Counted from the stretch's first letter, positions 1 to 14,338 are shown. The stretch is DNA of 64,000 nucleotides from Lagopus muta (GCF_023343835.1 NC_064434.1:18767505-18831504), one strand, 5' to 3'. Notes: a model not told the origin generated them from the sequence alone. Translations and numbers: made by a program.

Positions 1-440
1 AAGATCATCTAGTGCAACTCCTCTGCAATGAGCAAGGATCATACAGCCAGATCAGGTGTTCATAGTCATGTCAAGCCCAGCCTTGAGTTTCTCCAGGGAC
101 AGGGTATCTACCACCTGTTTGGGCAACCTGCTCCAGTATCTCACCATACTTACTATGAAAAACATATTTCTTACATCCAGTCAAAATCTCCCCTCCTTTA
201 GTTTGAAACTATTTTTGAAACTATTGAAACAGCCTCTCTCCGGGTCCCCAACAGACCCTGATAAAGAATCTGTTTCCTTTTCTCTTATAGCCCCCATTTA
301 GAAACTGAAAGGGCACTAAAACACCTCTCCAGAGCCTTCTCCTCTCCAGGTTGAACAGCCCCAGTTCTCTCAGCCTGTCCTAATAGAAGGAGTGTCCCAT
401 CCCTTGGATCACTTTTGTAACCCTAATTGGGCCAGATTTT
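1..440 (-). mobile_element. CR1 LINE 3' fragment (5' truncated, cut by window edge)
   Basis: Reads as a minus-strand CR1 3' region: the diagnostic series 'ctctgcaatgagcaagga', 'cagccagatcagg', 'ctccagggacaggg', 'ctctccaggttgaacagccc' and 'agttctctcagcctgtcc' occurs in the order expected for avian CR1. The 3' terminal 8-bp repeats are missing because the window starts inside the element. It has many substitutions and small indels, including a local duplication of 'gaaactatttttgaaactatt' type near position 207, so it is an old, dead copy of a CR1 subfamily like the one at 46.8 kb. Similarity fades after about 440. The boundary is approximate. Confidence 0.85.
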
Positions 441-2672
441 CCTCAAACTATACTTTTAGACTACTTCAGAGGAGACCCTTTACCACCAGGGAAAGCCATA
501 CTTGCCTGGGTGCCTCTGTTGTCTAATCAGAAAAGTGTTTGTATGCAGTCAGCAGCTCCTTTCAGCCAAGAAGCACTCCACCTGCCAGGCCTCTAGCACA
601 AAAATCACAAAATAATTTCTCCCTTCCTAATTAGATTATCCAAACAATATACACTAGTCCTTCATTTCCTAGAAAACCTCCAAGCCCTGCTCCCCTGACT
701 TTGCCCATTTATAGCACAGTTGCTGGCTGACGACATAGCTGACAGCTGGTGGTCGTTCAGCCATTCCCTCTCCCTCCACATCTCCCTTATCACTTCTTTT
801 CCCAGCTCTAAGCTGTCACCACCTTTCCCTAAGCTACACCTGGGAGAAGAGGAGAAAATTAATTGTGTCATTTTCATATTACATCTTTCTACCATCATAA
901 CCCTGGAAATGTTATTTCCTTGCAATTACAGTGAGTTTGCATGGGTGTAACTTCATTTATTTAGGAAGACCTGCTTCTGATTGACACATCCAGGTATGTG
1001 AAGAGAATCTTGGCCTACATCTTTGTCATTGTGAGTTATTTCAAATGTAAGAACACTGTTTACTACTTCCATTAAATAGAGATAAATATAAATAGATTTA
1101 TATAGCTGTTGTCACTTCTCCAAAAATACAGTTAATGAGCTCTGATCAGATGTTCTTGGTTCATTTCAGGTGGCTTCTGGGACATTTTGAGGGAATATGG
1201 ACACAGGTTTTACTCAAGGAACAGATTTGACTTGTTAAGCTTTGAATTTTCTATAAAGCTTCAGTTATGAGTTTTCTCTCAGAAGATAGTGAAATATCAT
1301 GGAAAACTTTTGCTAAAAAATTGTCAAATCTGACCCATAGATCAGCAAAGTGTTTCTCTTGGTGCTCACCTTGTTTCTAACAAGATGCATTCAGTTTTGA
1401 AGGGTTCTCTTAGGCTGTGGAATTCATTTCTTCCTCTGTTGTATTCAAAATCCTACTATAAGAATAAGAAAACATATTATTGTAAGCCAGATTTTTCTTT
1501 AATTGCAGTCAAACCAATCAATTATGATTATTTCAGTTTTGATTTATTATAAATAGAAAGAAAAATGAACAATATCACTACTGAAAGTCTCATTAATAAA
1601 AATACAGTTAATATTCAGGTATCTGCCCCTTCCTCTAGTACTTTATCACAGTAAGGCTGTTGGTTTTAGAGCAGGGTGGCTGGGAGCACTGTATATCATC
1701 AGCACCTCCAGTGTTTCGTGAAGGGAGATACAATTTGGTAGTTCTGGTTTCCTTCTCCATGCCTTAGTGTCTAGTGGGAAACTTACGCACTTCTGACCCT
1801 TTTATGCCTTGCTCATTCAGCATTGCTCTACAATGCTATACTAAATTTCAATTCACTATATATTGAGTGTGACACAATCTGGATACGTGCTCTTTCTTCT
1901 GAGTTGTCCTTACAATGGTTTTGCCCTATTCTCATGCTAGCAGCTCTGCAGCTGATCACTGGTGAGATTTTTACAGGCCCAGAGACTGTGTCCTTCCATA
2001 CCTCATTGTTACCATCCTACAGAGGGAGTCCCCAGCACATAACCCTGTCCCACATCCAAAAGCTTCATGGGATGATACCAAATGAAAAACTCAATCAGTT
2101 CTCCACTTTGCAGTGCAGTGTAGGATAGCATTGACCTCCAAAGTACCTTTTGAATGTTGACTGTCAACACAATCACTTTAACATAGATCCTTAGTGTATA
2201 TTGTTAGTAAATGGAACTAGAAGTATTATTTTGACATGGTACCTAATCCTTTAATTGTATCTCATATATCTGGAAAGAAAAAAATACGATCAGCACAAGT
2301 ATTCCATCCATTCCATTCAGATCAGTGTTATCTGCTTTGAAATTATTTTCTTGAAGCAACAGAACTGTATCAAATAATCATATATCATAATTTTTGTCAT
2401 GTTTTGGTGCCAAGATGAAAAATGTATCAGAGTGAGCTGATGTGTCTGTACTCTTGAACCTGAACTGTATAGATAAACCTCAGAAAGGAGAGCAACAAAA
2501 TACAACCTTTCAAAGTAATGTAAATTAAATTAATTTCAGTTGTTGTAACTTTTTTTTTTTTCTTTTTTTTCGTAGAGATCGCTTTATATTGATGCAGTTA
2601 GAGCAGGACAAAAGGTTAGGAAAAAAAGATTATTTCAAATGCATTTTAAAAAAGTACTTGAGGGAAGGAGAA
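441..2672. other. Intergenic, AT-rich, nothing recognised
   Basis: No repeat family or conserved open reading frame was recognised. Short open frames here (for example 1823-2128, plus) have no family resemblance or coding bias that I can see. Contains a T-run at about 2551-2571. Confidence 0.6.
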
Positions 2673-2716
2673 TTTATTATATAAGGAGAAATTATTTATT
2701 ATATAAGAAGAAATAT
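2673..2716. repeat. Two-copy 22-bp tandem repeat
   Basis: The unit begins 'tttattatataagg' at 2673 and again, with small changes, at 2695 ('tttattatataaga'). The copies are adjacent and AT-rich, typical of replication slippage. It lies immediately before a short CR1 scrap. Confidence 0.75.
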
Positions 2717-2721
2717 AAACT

Positions 2722-2785
2722 TCACAGTATCACACGATTGTAGGGGCTGGAAGGAACTTTCAGAGGTCATCTAATAAACTCACTT
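2722..2785 (-). mobile_element. Very short CR1 3'-end scrap
   Basis: 'cacagtatcacacgattgta', then 'ggggctggaaggaacttt' and 'agaggtcatct' match the terminal ~60 bases of the CR1 3' end in minus orientation. Nothing CR1-like follows, so this is either an extremely 5'-truncated insertion or the residue of a larger decayed one. Confidence 0.65.
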
Positions 2786-5700
2786 AACTTCCCTCAATTC
2801 CTTTCCAATAAATTCATGTTTAACATTCATTGTTTAGTCAAACTCTATGAAAAAAAAATTATGTTTTTTTTTTAAGTTTAAGAGCTCAACTGTCAGACTT
2901 AATTTTCTGAACTACATATATATTAATAAGGATTTCTGGACTCTTCCAGTGATTGTAAGAAAAAAAATTAAAAATGGGTGTTTAATTTCCACTGTATCAG
3001 CGGATTCTTGGCTGATGCACACAATCCTATTTGCTTATTCTATCTTGAGGAAAAAAGTTCAGTACTAATTTTAAAGAATTTTAAAGAACCTCTCAGAAAT
3101 TAAATTGAAACAAATGTTCCTTGTGGTGGTTTTGTTAGTTTTCATTTTTTTTTCAAGGATCCTTGAAAAATATATATATTCTGCAGTTGTTTATAATGAT
3201 ACCCTTGAGTATAGAAAAGAATATTTTTGGTTCATATTTTTTAAGTCTTTATTGTTACCATACTGGATTCTGTATTGATGGTTCAGGAGGATGGATGTTA
3301 GTGTCATCTAATCCATTATATTACAATATTTTCTGGGTGATCTCAGTAACTGTTGCTGACTTTCTGTTTATGCTCAAAGTTTCAACCTCAAAGATTAGCA
3401 CGGAAAACTTTTTTCTGTGTTTCCAGAGTTTTTGTTCTTAGTACAGCTCATTAGAGTTTCCCAGTGTTAAGAGCAGATCTTCATATACAGTTAATCTAGA
3501 CGTTAGATATATTGCTGAGCTCTCATTCTCAAACAAAAATACTTGCAATTTTCTACTTCACTGCACTACCTGCCTTTCTTCTTTCTCTTACCTCAGTGCA
3601 GTTGGCATTAGCTGACCTACTTCTGTTTGTTCAGTCTTTATATCTCAGGAAAGAGAGATCATATTCTTGCATGAAAAATATCAAAGTAAGACTGCCGCAC
3701 TGAAATGTTCTAACTTCTCCAGCTATGTTTATAAAGGTGCCCTAGTATGCAAAAATGTGCAGAAATTGTTTAATATATGTCACAGGGAAGAGCTGCTCAT
3801 TTCATGCTGTTAAAAATAAATCAGAATCTAAGTAGTTTATTTGTAAAACAATGTCACAAAATTAATCACAAGTGAGTGAACTCTACTTTCAGGATTAATA
3901 TCAGCTATGCGGCAGATAAAAAACATACTAGAGACACACAAAATAATAAATAAACTTGGATCGTTCTGTAACTGATCTCTGTAGTCTAAGTGCATGCACA
4001 CACAGACTAACTGCACACTCATGCCCTTTCCATGTTACATACACACACACACCTCCTCTCCTTGCACTTGTGATTCCCCATTTGCACACTTACACAGCCA
4101 TCTCCCCCTGGAGAACTGGCTGCCCCAGCTCTTTGAGTGCCCCTGTATCCCCACAGCCTTTGGGGACTAATGCTAGTGCAAAATTTACCCCCAGGTCCCC
4201 ACAGGCACTCCAATGAAACTATCTTATGAAACTATCTTTCCAATTTTGTTTGGTTTGTGGATATCCCCTTATCACCAAACAACAATAACATAGAGGCAAG
4301 AGAACAAAAGTAATAGAAGCAATAACATAACAATAACATCCTTCTTGGACTTACATTTCATTAGTGGTTTTGATTCTTTGATAAAAAAATATCTGAACAA
4401 TTCAATTTTATGCAACATCAGGAAATTGTACAGGACAACTTTTTCAAAGAACTTTGCCTCCAAAATTTCCAATCTGTTTTCAATATAACAGCATTTCCAG
4501 TTAAATGATTTTATGAAGTTTTGAATATTAAAGATCAGAATTTTTATTGCCCCCGAAACAAAATTTTGGAAAGTATCTTCCTTGAATCAGGTATAAAGCC
4601 TGACATCTTACTGTTCAAATTCCTGGGATTTTTATATTTTTCCCATTGGTATCAAGAAAGTATTGATTTTTTTTTTCTGGCATTATCTGCCCAAATCCAC
4701 TCACAGGAGCGGGAGAAATTGGTTATGAGAATCTGTGTGCAGAAATTCTGACTGCATGTTTAAATACTACAGTGAGATTCCCTGATTCATTCATTATTTT
4801 GCCACATTTCTCATTGTGGTAAATGGGATCACAGAACATCAAGAGAGATTTGTCTGTTTGCAGTAGAAAAGAATGCAGACCTTCACTTCTTAACAAGGAG
4901 AAATTGAATGGATTTGAAAGATAATGAAAATGAACTCTGAATGTTTTTGGCATTCATTTTAATATGAAGGGTCTCCTCTCTGGAAAAACCTTGAATCAAA
5001 AATGCAGCATGTAAATATTTTTGCTTGGTAGTTCATTTTTAATCAAGTCTAGTTTAGATTTAGAAGATTTATTGTCTCTACTCAGTTTAGAAATAATTAA
5101 ATCATATCCCCCTAATTATTACTTCTGGGTTGAAACCATTCCCTTCTGTCTCCATTAAGCTTGTACTCAATTGCTCACATTTTTCCTCACTGGCAGTAAT
5201 TGTTTCATGCAGAGAGTCCAGCTGTTAAGCCTTAATATCATTGTCCCAATCTATCATATTCAATGACTTCTGGAAAGTTAAATCACTTCTGAAGCCTACA
5301 ATGAGGAGACATCTAAAGATAACTTTGCACAAGCTGGAAAAGACACTCTCAGTGACATAAGTGCTATTTATTCTCATTTTCAGCACTCTCAACAGCTAGT
5401 TTCACAGAATCCCGTGGGGGAAAAAAAAGCCTCAAGTTTCAATTTGTAAAAAAAAGGGGTTTTTTTGTTACACTCATTGAAATTAATATCTTACTGTATT
5501 TTATCTGCAGGAAAATATTACCTCTTTTACTACAGAAGGTAAATTTTTCAGGGTTTGCTGAAGCCAGTCAGCCACACTGCAACTTCCTTTATGGTACTGA
5601 GTCAAAATAATGCCTAATTTTGTAGTTTTTGACTTCAGACATGACACATGGAAAGCTCTTCACTTTGACCCACTTTGATATTTAAAAGATCAGATTATTC

Positions 5701-6565
5701 TACCAAATTATTCACAATTCCATTTTTTTCTTACAACGAAAGATGAGTTTGTTGTAACATTGCAAGTGAAAAGAAGAACCCTGATAGATGGACAGATTGT
5801 GATCTTGGGGAAAATCCCTCCTAAAATTATTGACTATAAACTATTTTGAAAGGGTATAGATGTAAAAGTCTTAATGTAAATACATGTTATCTCTATTATT
5901 ATCACTATTAAATAACTTCTAGTGGCACTTTTAACTCTGGTGATGAATTAAAGGTTTATATAAAATGTCATATTTTAACCTTTTCAAAACTAGGAGCAGA
6001 CATGATGCTCACTTAATATTCTTCACTCATAGAGCTGAGGACCCAAGGCATCTTGTCATCGGAGGTGTATTAACCAGAATGACAGAGACTATAGGGATAT
6101 TTTGACACATGTCAAATCAGGGTAATAGCTATATTACCCAGGCAGCATAAGGAGATGATTCTGAAATTCTGCCTTACTGCAAATGTCACCATCTGGAATA
6201 AGACTTGATTTTTTACAGAAGAGTTTTTGTGTTTTTTTTGTTTTTTTGTTTTTTTTTTTTTAATTTTTGGTAAAGCACTAGTGTCTTGTAAGGTGATATT
6301 ATTTACAACTCATTCTGACTATTTCCATATTTCAGGTATAGTGTAAAGAATTTGACGTCTTGCACAAATTGTATTATTTTTTAGGAAAAAAAGAGAAAAG
6401 AATAATGTTTGTTGGATGATTTTCCTGAATTTATTGTGAGAGAAGAGTATGCTGACATCCTGTGCCATAGATATTTTGAGGGAGCTGCACTTGCGTAACA
6501 CATAGCCCAGCTTTCAGCAGACAAACAGACCCAGAAATGAAGTACTGAGAGCAGCGTCCCTTACA
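2786..6565. other. Intergenic, no gene recognised
   Basis: AT-rich single-copy-looking DNA. Simple sequence: a short (CA)n run at about 4036-4052 and T-rich runs with G interruptions at 6223-6268. A locally CT-rich patch at 4050-4215 opens short frames on both strands, but neither resembles a known protein. No splice-flanked exon was convincing. Confidence 0.6.
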
Positions 6566-6920
6566 GACTTAGAATATTTAAAGGAAGTTTATAAACGAGG
6601 GAAATCAACTTTTTACAAGGGTAGATGGTAATAGGACAAGGGGGAATGTTTTTAAACTAAAAGAGAAGAGATTAAATTAGATGTCAGGGAAGTTCTTCAC
6701 TGAGAGAGTGGTGAGGTAGGTGCTGGAACAGGCTGCACAGAGAGGCTTTAGATGCCTCGTCCCTGGAGGTGTTCAAGGACTGGTATGATGAGGCCCTGGG
6801 CAGCCTCACCTAGTACTTGATCTAGCAGCTAGCAACCCTGCCTGTGGCAGGCAAGTTGGAACTTGGTGATCCTGGAGGCCCCTTCCAGCTAAAGCCATTC
6901 TATGGTTCTATGATTCTATA
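6566..6920 (+). mobile_element. CR1 LINE 3' fragment, plus strand
   Basis: Contains the CR1 sense-strand series 'gataggacaaggggg'-like sequence, 'ttcttcactgagagagtggt', 'gctggaacaggctgc', 'ccctggaggtgttcaagg', 'tgggcagcc' and 'ccccttccagct', ending in two decayed copies of the CR1 8-bp terminal repeat ('tatggttctatgattctat', ending at 6920). It covers only the C-terminal end of ORF2 and the short 3' UTR. It is one of only three plus-strand CR1 copies in the window. The start is approximate. Confidence 0.9.
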
Positions 6921-8499
6921 CAGGCAATGAAAGTGCAGCAAGTGGCTCTTTTGACAGAGGAGTTCACCATGTCCATACAAGCAAATTAAACAGGTCCAAG
7001 ACACAGGCCTGAGAGCTACTCTTGAGCCTTCAGTGCTTTGCACTTTGAGTAAGGTCTAAGGCCCTGTTAGGGTCCAAGCTTGTGAGTGGAGGAGGACATG
7101 TCATACTGGGACCTCACCAAGCAGGCAACCTTTGGCAGAGTTTGGCCACCCTGCAGGAGAAGCAGCAGTGTGGATAATGTAGAGCCAAAGGACAGATGGT
7201 TCAGGGGCATAAAAACTTCCCTGGCCTAAAACATTTATTAATATTAGCTGCATCTATGGAGCAATGCTACAGTGTGCTATGCATTGTGTGAATGCAAGAG
7301 GGGAACAGTCAGACCCCACAGCTCTATATAGGCAGCATCTTGCAGTGCATTATATTCACTATATGCTGCAGCTTTCCTGTCCCCTTAGAAATGTCTCAGA
7401 AAGCGACAAAACATTTGGGCACTAAGTCATCAAAAGAGCAGATGGTGTGAGAGCACTGAGCCATTCATATGAGACAGGTCACTTTCCAGTGAAAATAAAG
7501 TAGGGAAGAAGGGAAGTACTCATAGAAAGGAGTTTCACTTGAGCTATTTTTGCTCATAACTCAAGTCACCGACACTACGTGTGCTGCAGTAAGGACGGAT
7601 GGATGCCATAACAGATCTTTTCACAGAGAGGGACAAGTTCTCATAAATACCATCTAAGATATACAAATCCGATTGTGTGAGCTCTAGTTTCAACTCTGCT
7701 CATAACATATATGTAAAATACACTTTCTAGGAAAGAAAAGAGAATCTCAGGGTTCAGATCTTAATATTTCTGTATTTGTTGATGTCTGGGGAATTTGTAT
7801 TTAAAATTGCAATTTTCTGCATAAATACTATCTTGTTTTCCCATGCAAACATGAATTAACTGGGAGAAGAAAGGAGGAAGAGCGGTCTGCCGTTTACATT
7901 ACCATGTGATACCGCCAAATTACACAGCTAAGCATAGTACATTGAGGTTGCATGCATTCCTACCTCCCACTAAGTTTCTAAAAAATGTTCTAATTTCCAT
8001 ATGCTACCTTTGCTATTCTTAAAATTCCTTGGAGAAAAGGCCTCTTCTACTGCATTATTACATTTGTATTCAGTGATAATTACTGAAAAAATAGAGTGGA
8101 GCAGAGATGGATTGCAGAATGTCTCTAAGGTAATAACAAGCGTGAGGCAAAGAAGACAGGTTCCTTGAGCCAGAAATAGTTGGACTTCTTATTTACGTTA
8201 TTTTGTGTTTTGATTGTCAGTTTAGATATTAAAATTGCATTTTAAAAGTTGCTGCAGTTTTTTTTTGTTTTGTTTTGTTTGTTTTTTTTAAGGAGTGCAA
8301 AAGTTCAGCAATCTCTCACTTTCTCTGTGAACATATGTAAAATGCCAAATTTTCAAAAGTATGCTTTATCTGCACTACCAAAATGAACATCACCTTCTTT
8401 TGTTTTGGTAACATAATTTTAGCAAACATAATCTTCTGCCAAGTTATTGTTCCCTATAGAGTTTTGAAAATCCTACTTATATAAAGAATGGAAAATAAT
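6921..8499. other. Intergenic, no gene recognised
   Basis: No open frame of note. Contains a T/G-rich run at 8258-8291. The patch at 7000-7330 is somewhat GC-richer than its surroundings but matches nothing I know. Confidence 0.55.
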
Positions 8500-9480
8500 T
8501 TGCATTTAAGATTGCTGCCAGCATGTCCATTCATTAGTAGAATTCCGGAATCACTTATTTGAGATCAGACACATTTGCACTTGCTAATATATAATCTAGA
8601 TGCAAATCTGGCCTCAAATAAATAATTCTATATATGGAACAAGAACTTACTAGCAGTAAATTCTAATGCAAATTATGAAGCTACTCACATGAATAAATGT
8701 TATTCAACTTGAAAGAATAGAAAACTATGGCCCCTTTAAGTATCTGTTGACATAAAAAAAAAAAAAAAAGGAGAAAGAAAAGAAAAAAAAGAAAAGAAAA
8801 CAATTTAAATCAGTGAATCTCAGCCAAAATGATTAAGAAAAAAATGATGTTTAAAGATGTTGAAAATAAATCTTAATTGCTATACATGCTGCTCAATTCA
8901 GCAAATTTCTCTAATAGAATAAATCGATAAATGTAGTTTGCTGCCAGATGTTACTGAAATTATTTCAAGCAAGCAAGAGTGGTGTATACATAATCATATT
9001 GCCATAAGCTTGGCAGCTACTCTCAGCTTTGTTTCATTGGGTTGCATGGTTCCTGTTTGCCATTTAGCATCACAAGCCCTCAAGCATGATCCATTAGTGT
9101 GCTTCAGCTAATTTGCTGCTACCTCAATTTAAACGAAGATCTGAAACTCACTTTCTAAATGTAGTCCTTAGAGATAGACAATTAAGATTACTTATAAATG
9201 CCTAACTGAGTTGATTAACAGGTATGTTTCCAAGACTCATCTCTCACAAAGTGCAAAGATGATCACACCTTTATCAATTAAGCTAATCCGTATATCTTGA
9301 ACTGAATAAAAACCTATTTAAGGATTATTAATACACCTCTCTTTCATTTACTTTCTATTTAACTTGTCATTAAAGCCTTTTATGTCTCTGATTAGTTTTG
9401 AACTCTTTAAATACAAGAAACCATGATGAAAGAAAACTGCTCCATAAATGAGTAGCTACATATTTTTACCTTTAAGGGAC
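8500..9480. other. Candidate conserved non-coding element (unproven)
   Basis: A stretch with no transposon signature and no coding frame, but dense in homeodomain-type cores (TAATTA/TTAATTA/ATTA variants), POU-like 'atgcaaat' (8599-8607) and evenly mixed non-repetitive sequence, for example 8990-9130 and 9180-9400. This texture is common in vertebrate developmental enhancers located in gene deserts. An A/G-rich run (8754-8801) interrupts it. The call rests on composition alone; no alignment was possible. Confidence 0.3.
8754..8801. repeat. A-rich/AAAAG low-complexity run
   Basis: About 48 bases of A with periodic G. No LINE or SINE body lies upstream, so it is not read as a retroposon tail. 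Confidence 0.85.
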
Positions 9481-12400
9481 GCTCTAAAATGAAAAAGATA
9501 AAAGAAATATTTGGTGTAGTTGCTTTTATTCATCTAGGGATACTGTGTAAACAAATAAGTGTTTCAATGCTCTGTTTTTTAATTCTGATAGGTCATTATG
9601 TTTTAAATTGTAGTTTGTAAGACTGACTGCAAGGACTTACTTAGGTAAACACATCTTGAGACTTATTGGAGAAAAATCCCTTTTCTGTGATTTTAGAACT
9701 GAAAAATTCCCACATGTACTCAAAACATATTTCAGACTGATCTCACTCATGCTAGTCTACAAATTTGCTACTGAAGCTGCCTTTCCATGTTCACATATCA
9801 CTCTGCAGGGATAGGTGCAGAGCACTACCGTTCTTTAGTGTTACAGCAGATGGTGTATTGTTTTGTTCTTCTTTTGGTATTACTGCTACAAATTGTACAC
9901 AAGGCTATGCTAAGTTTATCATGATTATACCTCGTACCCTTCTTTGTCCTGCATCATTTTGTTTAATTTGCTCATTCTTCTCTCTTGCTGTTAAAATAAA
10001 CATGTCAACAGTCATCACAAGCTTGTTCAGTTCTTTCAGTAGCAAATACTGACCTGAGATTTCTACATGATACTGCTTTATAAGAAAGGATGAAAACATT
10101 TAATAATAAATATTTCAGAAGAAAATAAAGGTTAAAAGGACAAATATTCAGTAAGAGCCTTAAGGCAACATTTTCATACATCTTGCTTTATTAGTATTAG
10201 TATCTTTGCTTAATTAGTAAGAAGCTAGACCTACATACCACTCATAGCATTTTTATGTAAAAAAACTTGTAACTATTATCAGTTATTCAAATCTGCTGAA
10301 TGTATTAGTTCATTGCTGTTGCTCTTAAGTCTGTATATTTCGGATACCATTTCAGCTATCTTACTCAGCCATGTTTGTACTTGTTTTTTGCTCTTCATTC
10401 ACTTGTATTCATCTTAGTTTTTCAGTGGACATACACCACATTTACTGTGGTACACATAAATGTTGTACTTCAGGTGTAAAACAATATACTACAAATGGCT
10501 TCATTCAGAAAGCACGGAGCCCCTTTGGGTGCCTGTGGTTGGCGCCCATCAACAGGAATAATACTGGACTAAGCTGGGGATGCCACATCTGCTGTTGCAA
10601 TGTTAGACAACTGCAAAGGGAAATGGGAGAAAAACTTCCAATGATGAATACGCTTCCAACCTGTCTTTTGGGAGAAATCCTAGTGTGAACATGTCTTGAT
10701 GTATGCTAGCTGAAAAAAAGCAAAGTCACGAAGGCAAAACTGTCTCTGTGGCACAGCATTTTAAGTACATATATTTTTCTTGGAAAAGAGTCTTTCTTCT
10801 CTTAAAATGCATTTAAAAAATGTGAAGTTTTCTGTCTACTCATAGTGTAATTTTATGTCCTTTATATCATTCCATAGTCTCTGAATACTTCATGGATTTT
10901 TAACAACTTTACATAAAAATGTATTTATCTTCGATGCTATAAATAATTTTATTCTTCCTACATTATTCTCCCTCTTCATTTTCTTATGTACTCCCACTCC
11001 CAGTATTCATCCACATAGTTCACTTTTCAGCTTTTCCTACAGTCATTATTTCACTGTCCTCTTATACATACTCATTTGCGTGGTATAACTTCCAGGTTTT
11101 ATCTGTGAGACTCATACTCCTTCCTCATTAAACATCACTCATAGACCTATTCTTGCTGTGTGCTGCCTACAAGTAAAGCTATTCAAAATACCTAATTTTA
11201 CAAGTTTATTGTTAGATCCCAATATATCTCTTCCGTATTCTCTAACCTTTGCCTTTTTGCCTACTTACCATTCACTACAAAATGCTCAAGAAGCAAATTA
11301 CTATTCCTGAATAATAAGTACCAAACAGAAATGAACCAATACTAAATACTGGATTGAAACAAACAAAATTCAGTCTTGTACTGAGTCAGCAGAGGCTTGT
11401 GGTAATGCCTGAATTCATCTTCTCTTTTCTTACAAGAAAATCCATGGATTTTTGGTTTTACTATACATGGTGCTAATGTGAAATTTAGTGTTGTGTTCCA
11501 TGAACAAACTGTTAACCATAAAAACAAGAAATAATGGGGCAAAAAATCATATATGTAACAATTCAGTGAACTTCTTGTTTGTGAAGCTGAGGTTCAGATT
11601 TGCATTTTTAAAAAGTGACTGAGATTTTAAGGAATTTCAGTTATGTAGTTCCATGGAGGGAGTTTGTTGTCACAGTCTTACCCATGTTTCCACGGTTAAC
11701 CCAGAAATTCTTGCTCAGATATGTGCATTATTTATTCATATGATGCAGACAAGAATAGAGATTTTGAAAGAAATTAACAGAGAAATTAAAAGGACTTTTA
11801 ATGTCGATGTATTTTTCTTTTATTTCCTCTTTCATTCACCTTATCTTTTAAATATCAGATAAAATCAGATCTCAGTGAACTACCATGGCAGCCAGCGGCT
11901 TAATTTAGAATTCTACTTTAGGAAGTATCATGCATCATTAATAATGACACAGAAATTCTACTTTATAAACACGCAAAGTAAAAGGAGTATAGACAGTTAG
12001 TTCAGAAATAAACCTCTGATATGTACTAAAGTTCTGTCTTGGTAAACTTAATCCCTTCCAGAGTAACAAAAGCAAAGATTTGGACTTTTTCCTTTAATTC
12101 AGAAATTCATTAAAATTTCTACTTTTACTAAAATACAGAGTTGGTGAGATCATATATTTTTTTAACCTAATCTATATATACCCAGATTCAAACATATTTA
12201 TGTATTTGACAGCAGTTGAACAAGTCTCGCTATCCTCAATTTTCCCCTGAACCTCCAGAAGTTTTCTCCCCCTCTCTTTGCATCCAGTTTTATTTATATT
12301 TTTCCCCCTGCTTAATGGAAAATAATTGAAGATGTGCCCTATAATGATCTTTCAATATATCTGAACAGTGGGAGACATATTTTTTTCTTTCAATCTTGGA

Positions 12401-14338
12401 ACATACAACACTTTCTTGATACTCTTATAAAGTGTTCTGAGGATCCAAACAGGTATTTCTCTGATCACCTGGGAAAACTGCCCAAATATTCTTTACAATA
12501 AGTTGAAAAGTTGCCTTTATGGCACTGATTATTTTGTTCAAAAATTAAAAAAGAAACCTTTCATCCCAAGATGCATATTACTTATTCTACACCCTTCACT
12601 ACAGCAGAAATTCAGACAATTATATCTATAGTGGGAACATTTCAAGATAGTAATGCCACTCAAATTATCTGGTCTACTGTTCAAAGAAAGACAGTGCCCA
12701 ACCTGTTTAGTCTCAATCTCATCTTAAAATTGACAGTAATATCACAAAGCTTTATGTTTTCATTATTATGACTTATTGTGAGTAGTAACGTGGTCATTAT
12801 TATTGCACATAGCACTAAATGAGCTTTCAACCAATCTAAATTTGACATTCCTGTTTCACCCATATGATGTGCATAGTATATCATACATTGGTCTGTGCCT
12901 CCCTTAGATAACTATATGAACATCTCTACTTTTCTCAAATAAAAATGGGAATTAGTAATTGACAGGGTGGTACCAGCAAGACTAAAATTAATCTGGGTAA
13001 ACTATGACTTCTATGGCATTAATTTTCTATGCTTATTTCATCTTCATCTCCTTATCGTTATGTCAACATTATGTAGACAGAGAACAGGCATATCATCAGA
13101 TGGTATTATGACATGCTAAATGAAAAACTGTGTCCTAACTGAACACCATTTACTTTGAATTATGTAATCATTACCACTCTTTTCTGAGCTCCAAATTCTT
13201 TCATAGAAGCTTAGGCAACAAAGTCCCTTAATTCTTAGGTCAAAGTAATGTTTGCTTCAATGCAGTGTCTCTCTGGAGCAAAATTAAAGAAGCTGTCATC
13301 TCTTTTATCAATCCACCCTTTTGTCTGCCAATGAAGATATTAATATAATGCAATCATGACCAGAAGCAAATTATCACCTCTCAAAACTCATTATATAAAC
13401 TAGAACAGATGGTCTGGAAGTTTGATCCATGAATTACATGGATTGCTACCACAAAAACATTCCTCCCTTCAATTTGTCCCTCTGTATCTGTTGTTGCTGT
13501 TTTATCTGCTTCTAACACACTGAGGAACCAGTTTACCAGTCACTGTGGCGATTATTTCAGTATATTTTGGAGTACAAGGTGTGACAGAAAATGTTGATGG
13601 ATTATTCCCAGTGGTACTGAATGATCTTGAATTTTACTATTCTCTACAATTTTCTCCCTTGCAATTGGCATTAGAAAATGAGAAAAATATTAGCTTCTTC
13701 TATAAAGAAATAGGCTTTAAAATAAATCATTTGTTTTCCTGTGAATGTGGATAAAGAAACCGATGATCCTGTGGATCCAGAAGGAAAATACCACTGAAAT
13801 GAGCAGTATCATAAATTAATGGTATTTCTTAGGCTTTAGAATAGTTGGTATTATCAAAAGAAGTAACAAAAACTTATGATTTCACTTTGCTCACCTTTCT
13901 ATTTATCATCATTTATCATCATGCAGTTATAACCCTCCAAATACTAATTAATTCACCAATTAATTCATAAAAACAGTAAAGACCACACACAAACTACAAA
14001 TGTCTCTAATTGTTTAGGAAAATTATTCCAACTTCTATGTGCTTTATTTTATGGCATTTTCGAAATTAATATCTGATAAATATGGGATGAATAATTGTGG
14101 GCATCAGTAGTAGGTTTTCACTGAAATGCATATAATTTTATTTAACTTAATTACCTAGTTTTATACACAGTCTGAGGGGAATATTTTTTTATTATCATTC
14201 AAAGAAAACCCCATAAACATGAACATGCTCAAAATGTGCAGTTCACACACACCAGTGAGTGACTAATCAATTTAAGTGTTTTACCCAAATAATCTGGGAA
14301 TTAGATAAACACAAGTCTCTTACAGGATTCCTAACAGA
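9481..14338. other. Intergenic, no gene recognised
   Basis: AT-rich sequence without recognised repeats. Several open frames of 60-105 codons exist (for example 10371-10688 plus, 9765-10052 plus), but their translations show no domain, no consistent codon bias and no exon-like boundaries. A small direct repetition of 'atttatcatc' occurs at about 13903-13922, followed by 'ccaattaattcat'-type TAATTA clusters near 13950. Confidence 0.55.

Noticed and set aside
10371..10688. 105-codon frame with many Cys residues
   Set aside because: Cys spacing fits no zinc-finger or toxin-like pattern and there is no exon-like boundary; treated as chance.
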